A stretch of 64,000 bases of DNA from Orientallactaga sibirica (GCA_036365145.1 JAEOAD010000012.1:42104501-42168500), one strand, 5' to 3'. Shown: positions 34,336-46,606, counted from the first letter of the stretch. Made by a program: numbers and translations. The notes: generated by a model from the sequence alone, not told the origin.

Positions 34336-34532
34336 CTTAGTTATTTATTGAAAAGAGAAAGAGAGAGAGAGCGAGTGAGCATGGGTGTACCAGGGCCTAT
34401 AGCCACTGCAAATGAACTCCAGATGCATGAGCCACCATGTGCATCTGGCTTACACGGGTACTGGGGAATTGAACCTGGGTCCTTAGGCTTCGCAGACAAG
34501 TCCCTTAACCTCTGAGCCATATCTCCAGCCCC
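34336..34532 (-). mobile_element. Subtype A SINE with perfect 16-bp target duplication
   Basis: Minus copy with short GA stretch and full body and head (ccatatctccagcccc). TTAGGAAACAATTTTA is exact at 34320-34335 and 34533-34548. Confidence 0.96.
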
Positions 34533-34870
34533 TTAGGAAACAATTTTAAGGAAAGAGAAGAATTAAGAGAGTGATGTAAAAATAGATTAAGAAGAGATCA
34601 ATACTTTGGCTAAGATTTTGAAGTTAGATTTCCTTCAATTTAGCCACTGTTAGTTAAGTTTGTAGTTTTAAGTCCTTCTAATAGTAGAGGAGTTAGGACA
34701 GAAAATGTTATCAGGTTCTCAGAGGGTTTCCAAGCCCTTTCAGAGGACTTTCAGCTGGATACCAGCAGGGCTCACCGCTAATGTTTGTAGAGGAAAGTAG
34801 ATAAGGAATTTAATGCTGGAGTTAAAAAGTATGTTGGAGAAGGAGTGAAGAATCCTAGGAGAGGAGTGAG

Positions 34871-34988
34871 ACAGTTGGAGAACTGGGAGGGGAGTGTAAC
34901 ATGCTGGAGGACAGTGGTTCAGGCTGGGAGGGGAGTGGAGCATGCTGGAGGACAGTGGTAGAGGCCAGGAAGGAAGTATAACATGCTA
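34871..34988 (+). repeat. Three-unit G-rich minisatellite
   Basis: Units start at 34872, 34912 and 34953 (cagttggag / cagtggttc / cagtggtag), each with 'ggga.ggggagt' and 'acatgctggagga'. Period is 40-41 bp. The third unit is the most diverged. Confidence 0.85.
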
Positions 34989-35634
34989 TACTCCCTTAAG
35001 GGAAGCAACAACCACTGTGCCCCAGTTGATGTTTATCTTGCAATGCTGCCCTGGTGTTGTCTTATCTTATGTCTCTTCAAATATTCAAAACTAATGCCAA
35101 TTTCCTCTGGTTTTTGTCTTTGTGTATGTCAAGGCCACCATATCTCCTATCATTTATAGCATTAGAATCGTAAAACTGTGCAAACTATTATCAGATTTCC
35201 ACTAAAAATAACCAACCGTTCATCAAGTTTCCATTTTAATAACTCCTGCATGCTATCTTATCAATTTTGGATGAGAATGTAAATTGCCAAGTGAACCAGG
35301 TATTTGCACTGGCCTCAACAGTCCTGTCTCTTCCTGTAAGCAACCTATGTGGGAAGTGAATTCATCCTGACGGCTGCTTGTGTGTGAGATGTCTGAAATC
35401 TGATTCTGATTTTAATTTGCATCTAACTTCGTGGTAAAATTAGGGCCTTTGGTATTTTCCTCTGGGTCCTTTGGTGGTAAAATGACTGTCATTTCACTCT
35501 CTGTGGGGTCCCTGGTCCTCTGGTGTCTTAATTCTGGTTAATGGAGTCCTGAGACAAAGACCATGATATTTATTACATAGATATTTTTAAGGGAAATTCT
35601 GTAATATAGAGAAATTATTAAGAAGTTAAAAAAC
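34989..35634. other. No recognised feature
   Basis: Unique sequence. Confidence 0.45.
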
Positions 35635-35857
35635 TGTGTGTATGTGTGTGCTGTGCATGTTTTAGTACGTGCAGTACAAGTGTATAATGACACAGCATGC
35701 ACGTGGATGTCAGAGGACAACCTTGGATGTTGCTTCTCACTTTCTAGCTTATTTGAGACAGGGTCTCTTATTTTCTACCGTGTATGCCAGACTTGCTGGC
35801 CTGCATGATTGTGGTTTTCTTCTGTCTTGCCATAGGAACACTGGCATATTTCTGAAA
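35635..35857 (-). mobile_element. B3 SINE, tail half
   Basis: 'gtatgtgtgtgctgtgcatg', 'gtcagaggacaaccttggat', 'gacagggtctcttattttc' follow the antisense B3 order. The head part is missing. Confidence 0.6.
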
Positions 35858-35867
35858 GAATTTCTTG

Positions 35868-36180
35868 GGCTGGGGAGAAGGCTCAGTGGATAAAGTGTCT
35901 GCCATACAAACTTGAGCCTGATTTCAGATCCCCACTTAAAGCAGGAAGCTGTAGCACAAGCATCTGTAACCCCAGTGTGACTTCTGTGAGGAAAGAGTAT
36001 CTGCTGTTAGCTCGTAGGCCAAGTAGCCTGTTGAATGCAGCAGTGAACAATGAGGTCCTGCCTCAAACAAGGTGGAAGGCAAGGATGGAACCACCCCCCA
36101 AGTTGCTCTGATCTCTACACAGTACCATGGCATGTGCATCACTGCACTCATACACATGAACATACACACACACATGCACT

Positions 36181-36218
<38 letters not shown>

Positions 36219-36232
36219 AAAATAAAAACTAC
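35868..36232 (+). mobile_element. B3 SINE, near full length
   Basis: Head 'gggctggggagaaggctcag', 'cagatccccacttaaag', 'gcatctgtaaccccagtgtg', 'gatctctacacagtaccatg', ending in a CA run and AATAAAA. It sits head to head with the antisense B3 fragment before it. Confidence 0.75.
36183..36218 (+). repeat. (CA)n microsatellite
   Basis: Eighteen CA units in the 3' end of the B3 SINE. CA-rich sequence begins upstream at about 36165. Confidence 0.95.
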
Positions 36233-36237
36233 AGATG

Positions 36238-36381
36238 GCTGGGCATGGTGGCGCACGCCTTTAATCCCAGCACTCGGGAGGCAGAGGTAGGAGGATCACC
36301 GAGAGTTTGAGGCCACCCTGAGACTACATAGTTAATTCCAGGTCAGCCTGGACCAGAGTGAGACCCTACCTTGCAAAACAA

Positions 36382-36386
<5 letters not shown>
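36238..36386 (+). mobile_element. B1-type SINE, well preserved
   Basis: 'ggctgggcatggtggcgcac', 'gcctttaatcccagcactcg', 'gaattccaggtcagcctgga' variant. CpGs remain in the 5' part, which suggests a comparatively young copy. It inserted next to the CA run. Confidence 0.93.

Positions 36387-36429
<43 letters not shown>
36385..36429 (+). repeat. (AC)n microsatellite in a SINE tail
   Basis: About 22 AC units where the A-rich tail of the B1-type SINE should be. Confidence 0.95.
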
Positions 36430-36432
<3 letters not shown>

Positions 36433-36866
36433 CCCACAGATGTTTTTTATTTACTCAAATCTCACGAAGCAGCAAATAAACTTTTGCCTTCTCACTGTGC
36501 TATCAGTGAACTTTTGCTAGTTTGCCCTGGAAGAGGAAATGCAGTCGTTTGAGGATTGTGGTTTGTAAGAATATCTCAGGTACAGCTTTCCACATCAGAC
36601 GGGCCAGATACATTCTTTTCTCCATGGAGAAATCTTGTTTGACAACCGAGTATTTATTTCACTTGGATTTTCCCCCCTGAGTTTAGCAATGCATTTGAAG
36701 AAAGTTTTAAAATATAGTCAGATTATTTATTTACTTCTTGTACATTTTGTTGTGGGAGGATTTTGGACTATCATGTCTGTCATATTTTTGGAAGCTTAAG
36801 CTCTTGAATTCATTCACTATTCTGCTCAGACTTGAGTAGTAAATTAAACACAGCATTGGTGGATAT

Positions 36867-37245
36867 TGTGATTTGAATGTAAAGTATCTCCCATTGGGCT
36901 CATATGTTTGAATGAGCCGGGAAGGTTATGTAACCTTTAGAGGGTGGAGCCTTGATGGAGTAAGTCATTTGATGGATGGGTACTAGGGGCAGGTCTTGAG
37001 GATTTTATAGTTTGGCCCCACTTCCTGTGTCTCCTCTGCTTCCTGACTGTGCTGAAATGTGACAAGCCAGCCTGCCCTTCCTTCCCCAACATGAAACTTC
37101 TTGAAACTGTAAACCAAAAATAAACCCTTCTATAATTATGGAAGTTGTTAATAATAAAAAAAAATTTTTTGAACCCTTTCTTTTTCCTTCTTTAAGTCAC
37201 TTTGGTCACGTATTTGTTTACAGCAATGAGAAAGTGAGTAGTACA
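36867..37245 (+). mobile_element. MaLR-type solo LTR
   Basis: Starts TGTGATTTGAATGTAAAGTA, has 'ttgaaactgtaaaccaaaaa' and the AATAAA region at 37118-37126, and ends with 'cagcaatgagaaagtgag'. I cannot find a clear 5-bp duplication. An AT insertion at 37148-37172 interrupts the 3' part. Confidence 0.7.
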
Positions 37246-38394
37246 GTGGATTAATAGTCATGTTCCATTTTCCCCACTGCCTGGCTGCTGTGGTGTTTGA
37301 TGATCTTCTCCACACAGTTCCTCAGCTAAGGCCCCCGCCTATTTGCTTCTAGGAAATCACTCACTCTCAATTCAGCTTGAGCCTCTTAATTTCCTGGCAT
37401 CTTCTCCTGCCCATTCCTCAATTGTGGTGTTTTCTAGGGTTTTTCTGTAATTTTTCTCTTTTCTTGTGCACATCCTCCTTGGATGATTACATCAGCTCAT
37501 CACTCTTGGTTGCTGTCTCCCAACCTCTCACTTTAGTCAACTTTCCTGGGCTCAAACTTATTTTAATTGATTATTTAACATTTCCATTTGACCTCCCAAA
37601 GGCATCTCAAACATGTCCAATTCTAAATACATTATTTTACTCTCAATTCTTCCTTTTTTTTTTTTTTTTTTTCTTTAAAGCTTCATTTTCAATGTTATTA
37701 CCAAATTAGATGGGAATAAAGATTTGGCCTTTGATGTTGTAGCTGTCTTAGAATAAAAGACCTTGACAACACTAAAATGTGTCCTTATACATGCCAGAAT
37801 TGTAAACTAAATAATGAGCCCCCTATGCTATTTTCCTTCTCAGCTAGAATTTTCAATGCTTGCTTTTCTTGAGTTGAGTTGCTTTGTTCGGTGTCAGATC
37901 ATGGAAAGCAGCTGCTTAAAATTTAGAAGCAACAAGGTCAGGATTAAGTGGAATCACAATCTTCATTTCTTTGGCCTTTTTGCAGAAGGAACACTGTATA
38001 GACTGTGATGTACAGTGAAGATGTAAAATAATATTCTGTCCTGGTGAGATAGCTGTAAATTGTAATGAGTAGTGGAGGCAAAACGGGATGTTACTGTCCT
38101 TTAAAGGAATTTATTTGATAAATGATAGGAGCTGAAGCCAGCTTCTGGAGCCTGGGTTCCAGCCACTCAAGTTGTTTGTTCCTCTAGCAAACCATGAACT
38201 TTCAATTCCTTTGGATCTTTTTTCATGCTTTTCCATAACCTTTTGTGAACCCACATTTTACTTCCTATTCATAACGCGGGTCAAATGCTGCCACTACTCT
38301 GATGCTTTAATTCTCTGAATTAGAATTAATTACCCTTTTCTTTGTGTTATCAAAGGATTGATTCTTCTTTTTTTCAAGGACTTTTTTTCTATTT
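37246..38394. other. No recognised gene; T18 run
   Basis: Unique sequence with a T run at 37653-37671. The frame at 37377-37709 passes through that run and is not convincing. Confidence 0.45.
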
Positions 38395-39125
38395 TGGTAA
38401 AAAAAACACCACATAGCATAAATTTATTCTTTTAAAGTGTACATTCCAGTGCTAACTGTATGAAAATGATGTGAGAGCTCTTACCTCTTCCTCTTGCATG
38501 CCTAAAACTCTTTATCTACTAAACAATACTCTTTCCTTTCCTTATCTTTCCAGCTCTTGGATGTTGTTGCCATTTTACCTTATTTTAGCTAACCTAGATA
38601 AGTGAAATCACACACTGTTTGCCTCTGTGTGGTTGGCTTGTTTCACTTGGAATAATGTCCTCAAGGTTTATATGCATTGTAGCATGACAGGCATTCCTTC
38701 TTTTCATACTATTGGATGTTCCTGTGAATTGTAGATTCTAGAGTTCATTTTAACCCATTCATCCATGGTTGCCTTCACATCTTAACTATCATAAGTAATA
38801 ATACAATATGGTAGATAAATATTTCTTTAAGACTTTGTTTTCCATAGTTTTGATGTACATCCAGAAGAGGGATTGTTTGGTTGGTCATATGGTAGTTTTA
38901 GTTTTAATATTTGGAGCAAATTTCATGCTGTGTTCAATTGTGGTTGAGCCATTTATAATTCCACCAACATTGTACATGGTTTCTATTTTCCATAGTCTCT
39001 CCAGCATGTGATTTTCTGTTTATTGGCAATGCCATACTTATTGTGCCAAAATGATTGATTCTACCAGACAATTTAGTTGTTTACTTATCTGTTTTTTCAC
39101 TAACCTTGGTATAGGTACTGTCTAA
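38395..39125 (-). mobile_element. Old L1 3' segment
   Basis: Words in order follow the antisense of mammalian L1M 3' ends: 'ttcttttaaagtgtacattc', 'ggttggcttgtttcacttgg', 'aataatgtcctcaaggttta', 'gtacatccagaagagggatt', 'ggtcatatggtagttttagt', 'attccaccaacattgtacat', 'ctccagcatgtgattttctg'. Confidence 0.85.
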
Positions 39126-39440
39126 TTGCAGTAGCTACATCCTGCTTTGTTCATTACAGGTGTTCATTGCATACTTACCACTTCATTTCTTGTGATCAGT
39201 TAAAAAATCTAAATATTATCGACTATACCTTTGTCAGCAGGTATATATATTCTGATACCACAATGTTAGCCACATCCTCTATAGATAGTTATGGATTATT
39301 GTTCACTATTATTCCTTTTGCCAAGATTAACTTATTATTAAGAGTAGTTTTATCACTGTTACAAAGCAAAGATTTTAAAAAGAAATACCTAATTACATTT
39401 CTTTGTGCATAATAGCTTTATTTTAAAATAAAATGTTCTA
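39126..39440. other. No recognised feature
   Basis: AT-rich. It may be further eroded L1, but no diagnostic words are left. Confidence 0.4.
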
Positions 39441-39520
39441 AGGCTGGGGATATAACTGAATTGTAAAACTATTGGCTAGCATGCATGAAGCCTTGGGTTC
39501 CATCCCTAACATTACAAAAA
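39441..39520 (+). mobile_element. ID-type SINE
   Basis: 'ggctggggatataactgaat' and 'gccttgggttccatccctaa' followed by an A run match the rodent ID element (tRNA-Ala or BC1-derived), about 80 bp. A box and B box are diverged. Confidence 0.75.
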
Positions 39521-42361
39521 TATATTATAGGCTATAAATATTAACCCTTAAATGCTTCCTTATATGTAGTATGTTTATACATAGCAACATGTCTACAGGA
39601 GAAACTATTTTACATATGGCTGGTTAGACTGGATAGCGATAACAGCTCCAAGAAAGTAAACTGACTTGTTGAAGGCAGCTGGAACTTACATGGTTATTGA
39701 GCATGTATAAAAAATAAGCTTTTTTACCTTTTCTTTTTACAATTTCTAAGGGCCTCAACATTTCCTATCACAGTTTGCTAAAGGGTGTCTACATTTTACT
39801 TATGTGATTTTATCTTTCTCTTGGACATCTGCTCATACTTTATCAATTTGAGGATCTTTGAAAAGTCTGTTTCCCATGCAAGACTGCCTGCTATAGCAGA
39901 AGTCCATGCAATATAAAATGGGAAAAGGACAGCTGGGCTCTTACACATGGTCCAGTCACATTAGCTTAGATCAAAAGTGCTTATTCTGTTTTTACTCCTG
40001 TGTAACCTGATCCTTGGGACTGGACTTTAGGTAAACTAAGAAGACACCAGTTCAGTGAGACAATTAAATAGTCACAGTTAGGTTTCTTAAGATTTGAACC
40101 CTATATAGAGGGATAAGCTTAGGTACTAAGTCTTAATAATAGAGGAAGAAAAGAACAAACTTGTTCAAAACTATGAGCTTTAATATAAAGTTAAAATGTA
40201 AAGTTTATGAAAGTTATTACAAAATATACCCCTCAACAAAAAGACAGAGATAGACTATAAAGTAATCTGGCAAAACATTTGTGCTACTCTTTATTAGTGG
40301 GACATGTTACCAACTGTGCTGTGCTTAGCACTGTTGAAGGAGATGGGGTAAGTGACAATGCACTTGGACTTCTGGGTACTTCTCTCCAGTTGCCCTATGT
40401 ATCCTGCAAACTGAATTGTCCACAGAGGCCTTCCTAGTCTTTGTAAGCAATGAGAACACATTCACACCAATACCTGTGTCTTGCTGATTGGGGTGCTGTA
40501 CTGAAGAATGGTGGGGCCTCAACTCTTTCTGGCTTCCATTTGAAATCTTCCCTATTTATTTACTGGCATCTCTAAAAGATTCTCTTGAGACCTCAGAACA
40601 GCCCATTCATCTGCCTTTTTCTGTGCTGTTTGCAGTTCAGGACTCATGAGGGGAGCTGCCTCTCGCCTGTCATTAGTGTTGTGCAGGTGCCTTGCATTAG
40701 CATCAACGTGCCTTCTGTTGCCTTCTCCACTGTTCCACATTTTTTCATGTGCAACCTGATAAAATAAACTACTCTGACCAGATTCCTTGTCCCTGACCTT
40801 GTTTACTGATGTAACACTTCTTATTTCTCTCAGATTCTGGGCTCTGAATAATTCTGTCTTTTTGCTTCTCTGTATCTGCAACCTCTGCTTTTCTGATCAT
40901 GCCAGATTGGCCTGTTGTTCCATTTCTTGCACTGTCCTGTTACATGGACTCATGATCTGAGTCACACTGAGTCTATCCTCTGTTCTTAAAGCTAAGTCCT
41001 ATCATGGAAGGACTGACTATCCAGAAACCAGAAGTAGAAGGACATTGATGAATATAACACACAGTATTTTGCCCTTACTCATCTTGGTAACAGGTGGCTG
41101 CTCAGTCAGCCGAGGTCTTCTTGAGGACACTCTCCCAGGCCTCCCTCTGTCTGTATGCACTCAGGTCCAGATGGTGACTTGGTCCCCAGAGTCCTGAATC
41201 AACTTAACAGGCTGGCAGAGTTATGCTGATTTTGCCCAGGGTCTATTACAAGCATAGGGTTTTTTTTTTTTTAATTTTACTTTCTAATTTGGGAGAAAGG
41301 AGGAAACCGTATGTGAAAATCATGTTCACAATGTGGTTTCAAATTCTCTCACAGGAAGTCTACATTTGTGTGATTAAATTAGCATTCATAAGTGCCAGGG
41401 CAAATAGCAAATTAATTTGTTTGTACTGTTGGAAAAGAATAAAGATGATGTTGGATCATCTAATATACTAGGTTATTTACTTTGTCTATTTGATTTCCCT
41501 TTGATTCCTGCCATATTAAAACAGGACCAAATATATTCATTCTGTGAATATATATTGGGTCACGATTCACCTTGCTAAGAAGTAGAGGCAAGTTGCTTCT
41601 TCCTAAGGTTAAAAACGGCTACTTTACACTTTGCTGAAAATAACCTCCTTTCAAACAAATGGCAGTTTGGTTTACGACAACAGTATACATTTGCTTAAAG
41701 TTAGCTCTGCTTATCTGCTGTATTCTCTGGCACACATATGCAAGTGTTGATGAAATTTCTCATGTGGCTTGAATGCTCATCATCACTGGATTGTAGGTTA
41801 AGGAAATTGGGGAACATACTCCAACAATATGGCACAGACATATTTCAGTCTTGACAAATAAAATAGAATGACATTTTTTGAGAAATTTATAATGAATACA
41901 AAGGGGATAGTATATGGAGTGTTTTTTGAAATAAATCATATTTATCAAATAAATTATGAAATCTTATTTATATAAAAGTTTAATTCACATTTTAAATACT
42001 TACCTGGTAATTTCTGTAACCATAAACATTATATAATGGACGTATTTGCATGTGCTTTCCTGACAAAGTAGCATAACTATGTCTATGGTGTGTACCTGTA
42101 GACTATGACATAGGTTTCTGGTACATTCTCACTGATGTGGTTTCTACTGACATGACATGATTTTCATTTGCCTTGAGTGTCAGCTGTGATCAGGGTCTTT
42201 TCTAGTGCCTTAAAAAAAAATCCTTGGTTTTAAGTTCAGTAAGAAAGGGAGAAAGCTTAGGAAAAAGATGGCTGGGGGATAAAGGATAGAATAACCAGCA
42301 CCTAAATAGTGCCCAAATAATGTTCAATATTTATGTTAAAGGATAGTATTTTCTTATTGTT
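39521..42361. other. Repeat-poor stretch
   Basis: About 2.8 kb without a recognisable SINE, LTR or L1. A stop-free minus-strand frame (40552-40881) lies here but I could not tie it to any protein. A hairpin lies at 41527-41558 and a T12 run near 41262. Confidence 0.45.
41527..41558. repeat. AT-rich inverted repeat
   Basis: ccaaatatattca (41527-41539) pairs with tgaatatatattgg (41545-41558) with one bulge across a 5-nt loop. Confidence 0.8.
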
Positions 42362-42518
42362 TTTGTTTGAGAAAGTCTCACTATGTGGCCCAGGCTAGCC
42401 TCTAATTTAACAATCCTCTTGTCTTCACCTCCAAAGTGGTGACATTAAAAGATTACAGGTGTGTGCCATCACACCGAGCGCTTTTTAAAAAAATTTTTTT
42501 TGGAGAGAGACAGACAGA

Positions 42519-42551
<33 letters not shown>

Positions 42552-42893
42552 GGAGAAGGAGAGGGAGAGGGAGACAGACAGAGATGGGTGCGCCAGCAGT
42601 GTCTCAGCTGCTGTGAATGAAATCCAGATGTGTCCGCCTCCTTGTGGTCAAGTGCGGCATTGCACCCTTGCATCACTTTGCATTTGGCTAAACGTGGGAC
42701 CTGGAGATTGGAACTGCTGGAGATTGGAACCAGTGTTCTTAGGCTTAGGAGGCAGGCCTTAACCCCTAAACCATCTCTCCAGCCCCCAAGCACTTTTTTT
42801 TTTTTTTTTTTGTATATGTGGTCCTGGTGATTGAACCAAGGACTTTGCATATGTTACACAAGTGCTTAATCAGTGAGCTATATCTCCAGCCTG
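42362..42893 (-). mobile_element. B4 SINE split by a subtype B SINE
   Basis: B1-like part 42362-42482 ('gtctcactatgtggcccagg', 'acaggtgtgtgccatcacac') and ID-like part 42800-42893 ('gtcctggtgattgaaccaag', 'gagctatatctccagcc') are halves of one antisense B4. The gap is filled by the SINE below, which is flanked by AGCGCTTTTT / AGCACTTTTT. Confidence 0.8.
42487..42788 (-). mobile_element. Subtype B SINE
   Basis: GA stretch with CACA insert, CTCF-like word CCACAAGGAGGCG on minus (42635-42647), head with 'aaccatctctccagccc'. A short direct duplication (ctggagattggaac) is present at 42700-42731. Target duplication at 42477-42486 and 42789-42798. Confidence 0.9.
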
Positions 42894-42924
42894 ATGGTAA
42901 TATTTTTTAAAAAGGGAAGATCAG

Positions 42925-43140
42925 GGCTGGAGAGATGGCTTAATAGTTAAGGTGTTTGCCTGTGAAATCAAAGGACCCAGGTTCAATTCCCCAGTACGCA
43001 CAAAAGCCAGATGCACAAGAAGGCACATGCATCTGGAGTTTGTTTGCAGTGGCTAGAGGCCCTGGTGTGCCTATTATCTCTCTGTCTGCTTCCTCTTTAT
43101 CTCTTTCTCTTTGCTTGAAAATAAATGAATTAAATAAAAA
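42925..43140 (+). mobile_element. Subtype A SINE
   Basis: Head with 'taatagttaaggtg', B box GGTTCAATTCC, 'ccagatgcacaagaaggcac', degraded CT stretch, AATAAATGAATTAAATAAAAA tail. Confidence 0.92.
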
Positions 43141-43920
43141 ATATTTAAAAATGGTAGAAAAAAGGGAAAAATCATAAGGTTCCTACAAATATGAAAGTAA
43201 TATAGGTCTCAGATTTCCTTTAACACATGATTAATGAGGGAACCAGAAGGGTGTCACTCTGATAAAATAGAACTCAGCTTGCAGAGATTTCCTCCCTGGA
43301 CAGTTGTCACTTACATGAACAGGAATTATTTGCAGAGCTTATGGCAAGAAACTTTTCCATTACTATCTGTTTTCTAAATGTGGAGATTGCCCTAATGGAG
43401 GGTTGGCACCAATTTTATTCTCCCACCTTCCTTCCTTACCACCCTCCCTTTTTCTTTCGTCATTTCAAACTCAGTCATAATTTTTCCTGAAGCGTACATG
43501 CAACCCCAAACCCCAGTACAATATAAACAGAGCAAAATATTTTACTTTTCTCTTCCCATGTAAAGGGATCTTGTGGGTCAGGTGAGCACTCTGGACAAAG
43601 GAGTCATTTCTGGTTCCTGATTCAAGAGTCTGCTTTGCTCTCCATTAGCTTTTTACTGCTTCCCTCTTCTCCTCCCAACTTCCTCCTCCCTCTGAAAACT
43701 CATGCTTTCCCCATGATTGAGCAGAGGAGAAACACCATTGTCTCTGATATATCACAGCCGTGAGTTGTCCTACCTTTCATTTTAATTGGCTGCTGCGAGG
43801 AAAAGATAAAGATAGCAAACAGAGCTTGTTGGCAGCATGCCATTTACCACCAGTGAAGCCAGGAAGTCCACCTCAGTAACAGATCTGAGAGAAGGTTTCC
43901 CCCAGGACACCTCTGGTAGT
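43141..43920. other. No recognised feature
   Basis: Unique sequence, pyrimidine-rich at 43420-43460 and 43630-43700. Confidence 0.45.
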
Positions 43921-43925
43921 TACCA

Positions 43926-44005
43926 TCCGGTGACCTGGAGAGTCGAATGGGTGTTCTTAGGCTTGGCAGGTAGGTGCCTTCGCAGCTAAGCCATCTCTTC
44001 CAGCC
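43926..44005 (-). mobile_element. B2-type SINE head fragment
   Basis: 'ggtgacctggagagtcgaat', 'gtgttcttaggcttggcagg', 'gctaagccatctcttccagc' are the antisense head and B-box region. The body is lost. Confidence 0.7.
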
Positions 44006-44344
44006 ACTGCTCCTCTCTTTTGATACCCCAGGCATCAGTAAACTTCGGTCTCTGCCTCTAGGTTCCTTCTTTGTCTCTTCACCTTCTTCCTTCATAAAAA
44101 GCATCTTAGAGTCTCCTAAAGGGATGTTTTGAGTTTATAAGTCTATCTGCACTGAGTGCTTTAACTGATCGAAATTTCAGCAACACTTAAAAGAAAATCA
44201 TCATAATGGAAATGGTAAAGTAAAGAGATCAATGGACTCCCAAAAAATAAATGTAGTGAAAATTTGTAACATTTCAGCCATAATGATTGCTGTCATGCTT
44301 GTATCCTACCACATACTATTAACCACATACTATTAACAAAAGTT

Positions 44345-45307
44345 AACTTAGAATTGGTCAGTGACCTAAATGTAAGAGAAAACCTCTTCAAAGACTTAGG
44401 AGTCATCTTTATAACCTTAGAGTTATAAAGTTAGCGGAAATAATTTAAAGTAGTAATTCCAAAACACAAACCGTAAAGAAGAAACAGACAAATTGAACTT
44501 CATCAAAATTAAAATATCATGGTGTATATGATAGTAGGAAGAAAGTGAAAAGATCTCCTACACTGTGGAAGGAAACATAGGCAAGCCATATATCTGATAA
44601 GGGACTTGTATCCAGAAAATATAAAGATTTCATACAATACTTGAAAAAATAACCTGACCAACAAAGGGCATATTCTAGACATTTCTCTGAGGAGGCTACA
44701 TGACCAGCTAATAAGATATGAACAATGTACAACATCCTCAGTCATGATAGAAATGCAAATTAAGTCACCATCAGATAACACTCCATGTCACACAGGATGG
44801 CTCCAAGGAGAAAGACAGGCAACAAAAAAATATTGGAAAGGAGCAGAGAAATTGAGATTCTTATAAATTGCTGGTGAAAGTAAAATGGAACACTGCATTG
44901 GAAAACAGTTTGATAGTTGTTCAAACTGTCAAACAGAGTTATCAAAGAATCCAGTTGCTATTTTCCTAGGTACCAAGAGAGACGAAAAGACATGTCCACA
45001 CAAAAACTTTTACATGAATACTGACAATAGCATTCTTCATAATAGCCTCCAATGTAAATAGCTCTTATGTTCATTAACTTATGAGCACATCAGTTAACCG
45101 TGATATAGCTATTCAATGTGATATTTGTCAGTAAAAAGGAATGACATATTATTAACACATGCTACAATATGGGTAAGTCTTGTAAATGTTATGCCAAGTA
45201 GAAGAAGACAATTGCAAAAGGTTACATACTGCAAGATTCCATTTATATGAAATGTCCAGGATAAACAAATTTCTACAGATGACAATTATACCACTGGTTG
45301 ACAAAGA

Positions 45308-45338
<31 letters not shown>

Positions 45339-45840
45339 GTATGTATATGTATATATTATATGTATATGTATGTATATGTATATATTATATGTATATGTAT
45401 GTATATGTATATATTATATGTGTGTGGGTGTTCACACACACAATGGAATTTTATTCAGCTGTAAAGAATATAAAATCATAACATTTCCAAAAAAGTGGAT
45501 GGACCTGGAAAATATTATATTAAGGGAAGTAACTGAGACCCAGAAAGACAAATGCATGTTTCTCTCATAACTGTATCCTAGATTTTAATTTTTATGTATG
45601 TGTAAATATGTATGTGGGAGGAATATAAGTCTTGAAACTATAAAGGGGACCATGAAAGAGGAAAAAGAGGTCTTAAGGAAGGTGGAGGAGAGAAAAAGAG
45701 GACAGCAGAATGTATGTGACATGAAAGTGGAATGGGAGCTGTAGGAAGGAGGCAGGGGATAGGAGAGGACAGTGGGGGAAGAAGATCAACAAAAACAGTG
45801 TATGGAAATATGATAATGAGACTCATTACATTGTATGATT
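44345..45840 (+). mobile_element. L1 3' part (end of ORF2 plus 3' UTR)
   Basis: Plus-strand words follow the conserved L1 ORF2 end: 'aaattgaacttcatcaaaat', 'gaaatgcaaattaagtcacc', 'ataaattgctggtgaaagta', 'aacactgcattggaaaacag', 'cattcttcataatagcctcc', then 'aatggaattttattcagctg' and a purine-rich 3' UTR to about 45835. Stops and frameshifts break the frame. The AT microsatellite sits inside it. Confidence 0.88.
45309..45425 (+). repeat. (TA)n followed by a 29-bp TA/TG repeat
   Basis: Alternating TA at 45309-45336, then about three 29-bp units starting at 45337, 45366 and 45395 (atgtatgtatatgtatatat...). An ACACACA/TGTGTGT flank follows. The two frames here encode only Tyr/Ile/Cys/Met repeats. 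Confidence 0.92.
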
Positions 45841-45990
45841 TTTTTTTTTTTTTTTGAGGTAGAGTCTCCCTCTAGCCCAGGTTGACCTAAAATTCACTTT
45901 GTACTCTCAGGCTGGTCTCAAACTCACAGTAATACACCTACTTCTGCCTCCCAAGTGCTGGAATTAAAGGTGTGTGCCACCACACCTGGC
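45841..45990 (-). mobile_element. B1-type SINE
   Basis: T tail (45840-45855), 'gtagagtctccctctagccc', 'ctgcctcccaagtgctggaa', 'gtgtgccaccacacctggcc'. It lies directly at the 3' end of the L1. Confidence 0.92.
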
Positions 45991-46219
45991 CTCTTTGTCA
46001 GCTAATTTAAAAATAAGTTTAACAATAACAAGATAGCAGGAAATGAGATGAATTGACTGTGACTGCTAATTGGTATCAAACAACTCTTGAGGGACACTAA
46101 GATGTTAAAAAGTAGACTGTAGTGATTTTTCACAATTCTTTGAATACAGTAAAAACATTGGGTTATACATTTTGAGTGGTAAAGTACATGGTATGTGAAT
46201 TACATCTCAACATAGCTAT

Positions 46220-46601
46220 TGTAATGGCTAATCCCTGATTGTCAACTTGACAGGATTTAGACTCAACATGGAAGCAAATCTCTTGGCATGTCTGCTAGGG
46301 ATTTAGTAGATTTTTATTAATTGCATTGAGATGAGCCAACCTAACTGTTGGTGATGCCGGTCCATGGGCTGGGGTTTCTGGGCTGGATAAGAGGAGAGAA
46401 GAAGTTGAGCAGTTGCATTCACTGCTCTTTTTCTGTCCTCCGTGCTGACGTGGTCATGTGATCCCAGCACAGGCTGCCACCCCTCTCCCACTTCCTAACC
46501 AAGTCCTCCTCAAAACTGTAAGTCCAATTGAACCCTTTTCCTTCCTTAAGCTGTAACTAGTTGGGTATTTTTGTCCCAGCAATGAGAAAGTAACTGACAC
46601 A
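46220..46601 (+). mobile_element. Rodent LTR-like repeat (MaLR or URR1 type)
   Basis: Contains 'ctgattgtcaacttgacagg', 'ccatgggctggggtttctgg', 'actgtaagtccaattgaacc' and 'ccagcaatgagaaagtaact', a line common in rodents. TG/CA ends and a near 5-bp duplication (GCTAT, GCTGT) favour an LTR. The family name is not certain. Confidence 0.65.
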
Positions 46602-46606
46602 GCTGT

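Noticed and set aside
40552..40881. 109-codon minus-strand frame, the most protein-like composition in the window
   Set aside because: It opens on TTG after an in-frame stop. I recognise no family, there is no continuation in the same frame downstream and no poly-A or splice context. An AATAAA lies on minus at 40290-40295 but without an A tail. A protein search of this segment would settle it.
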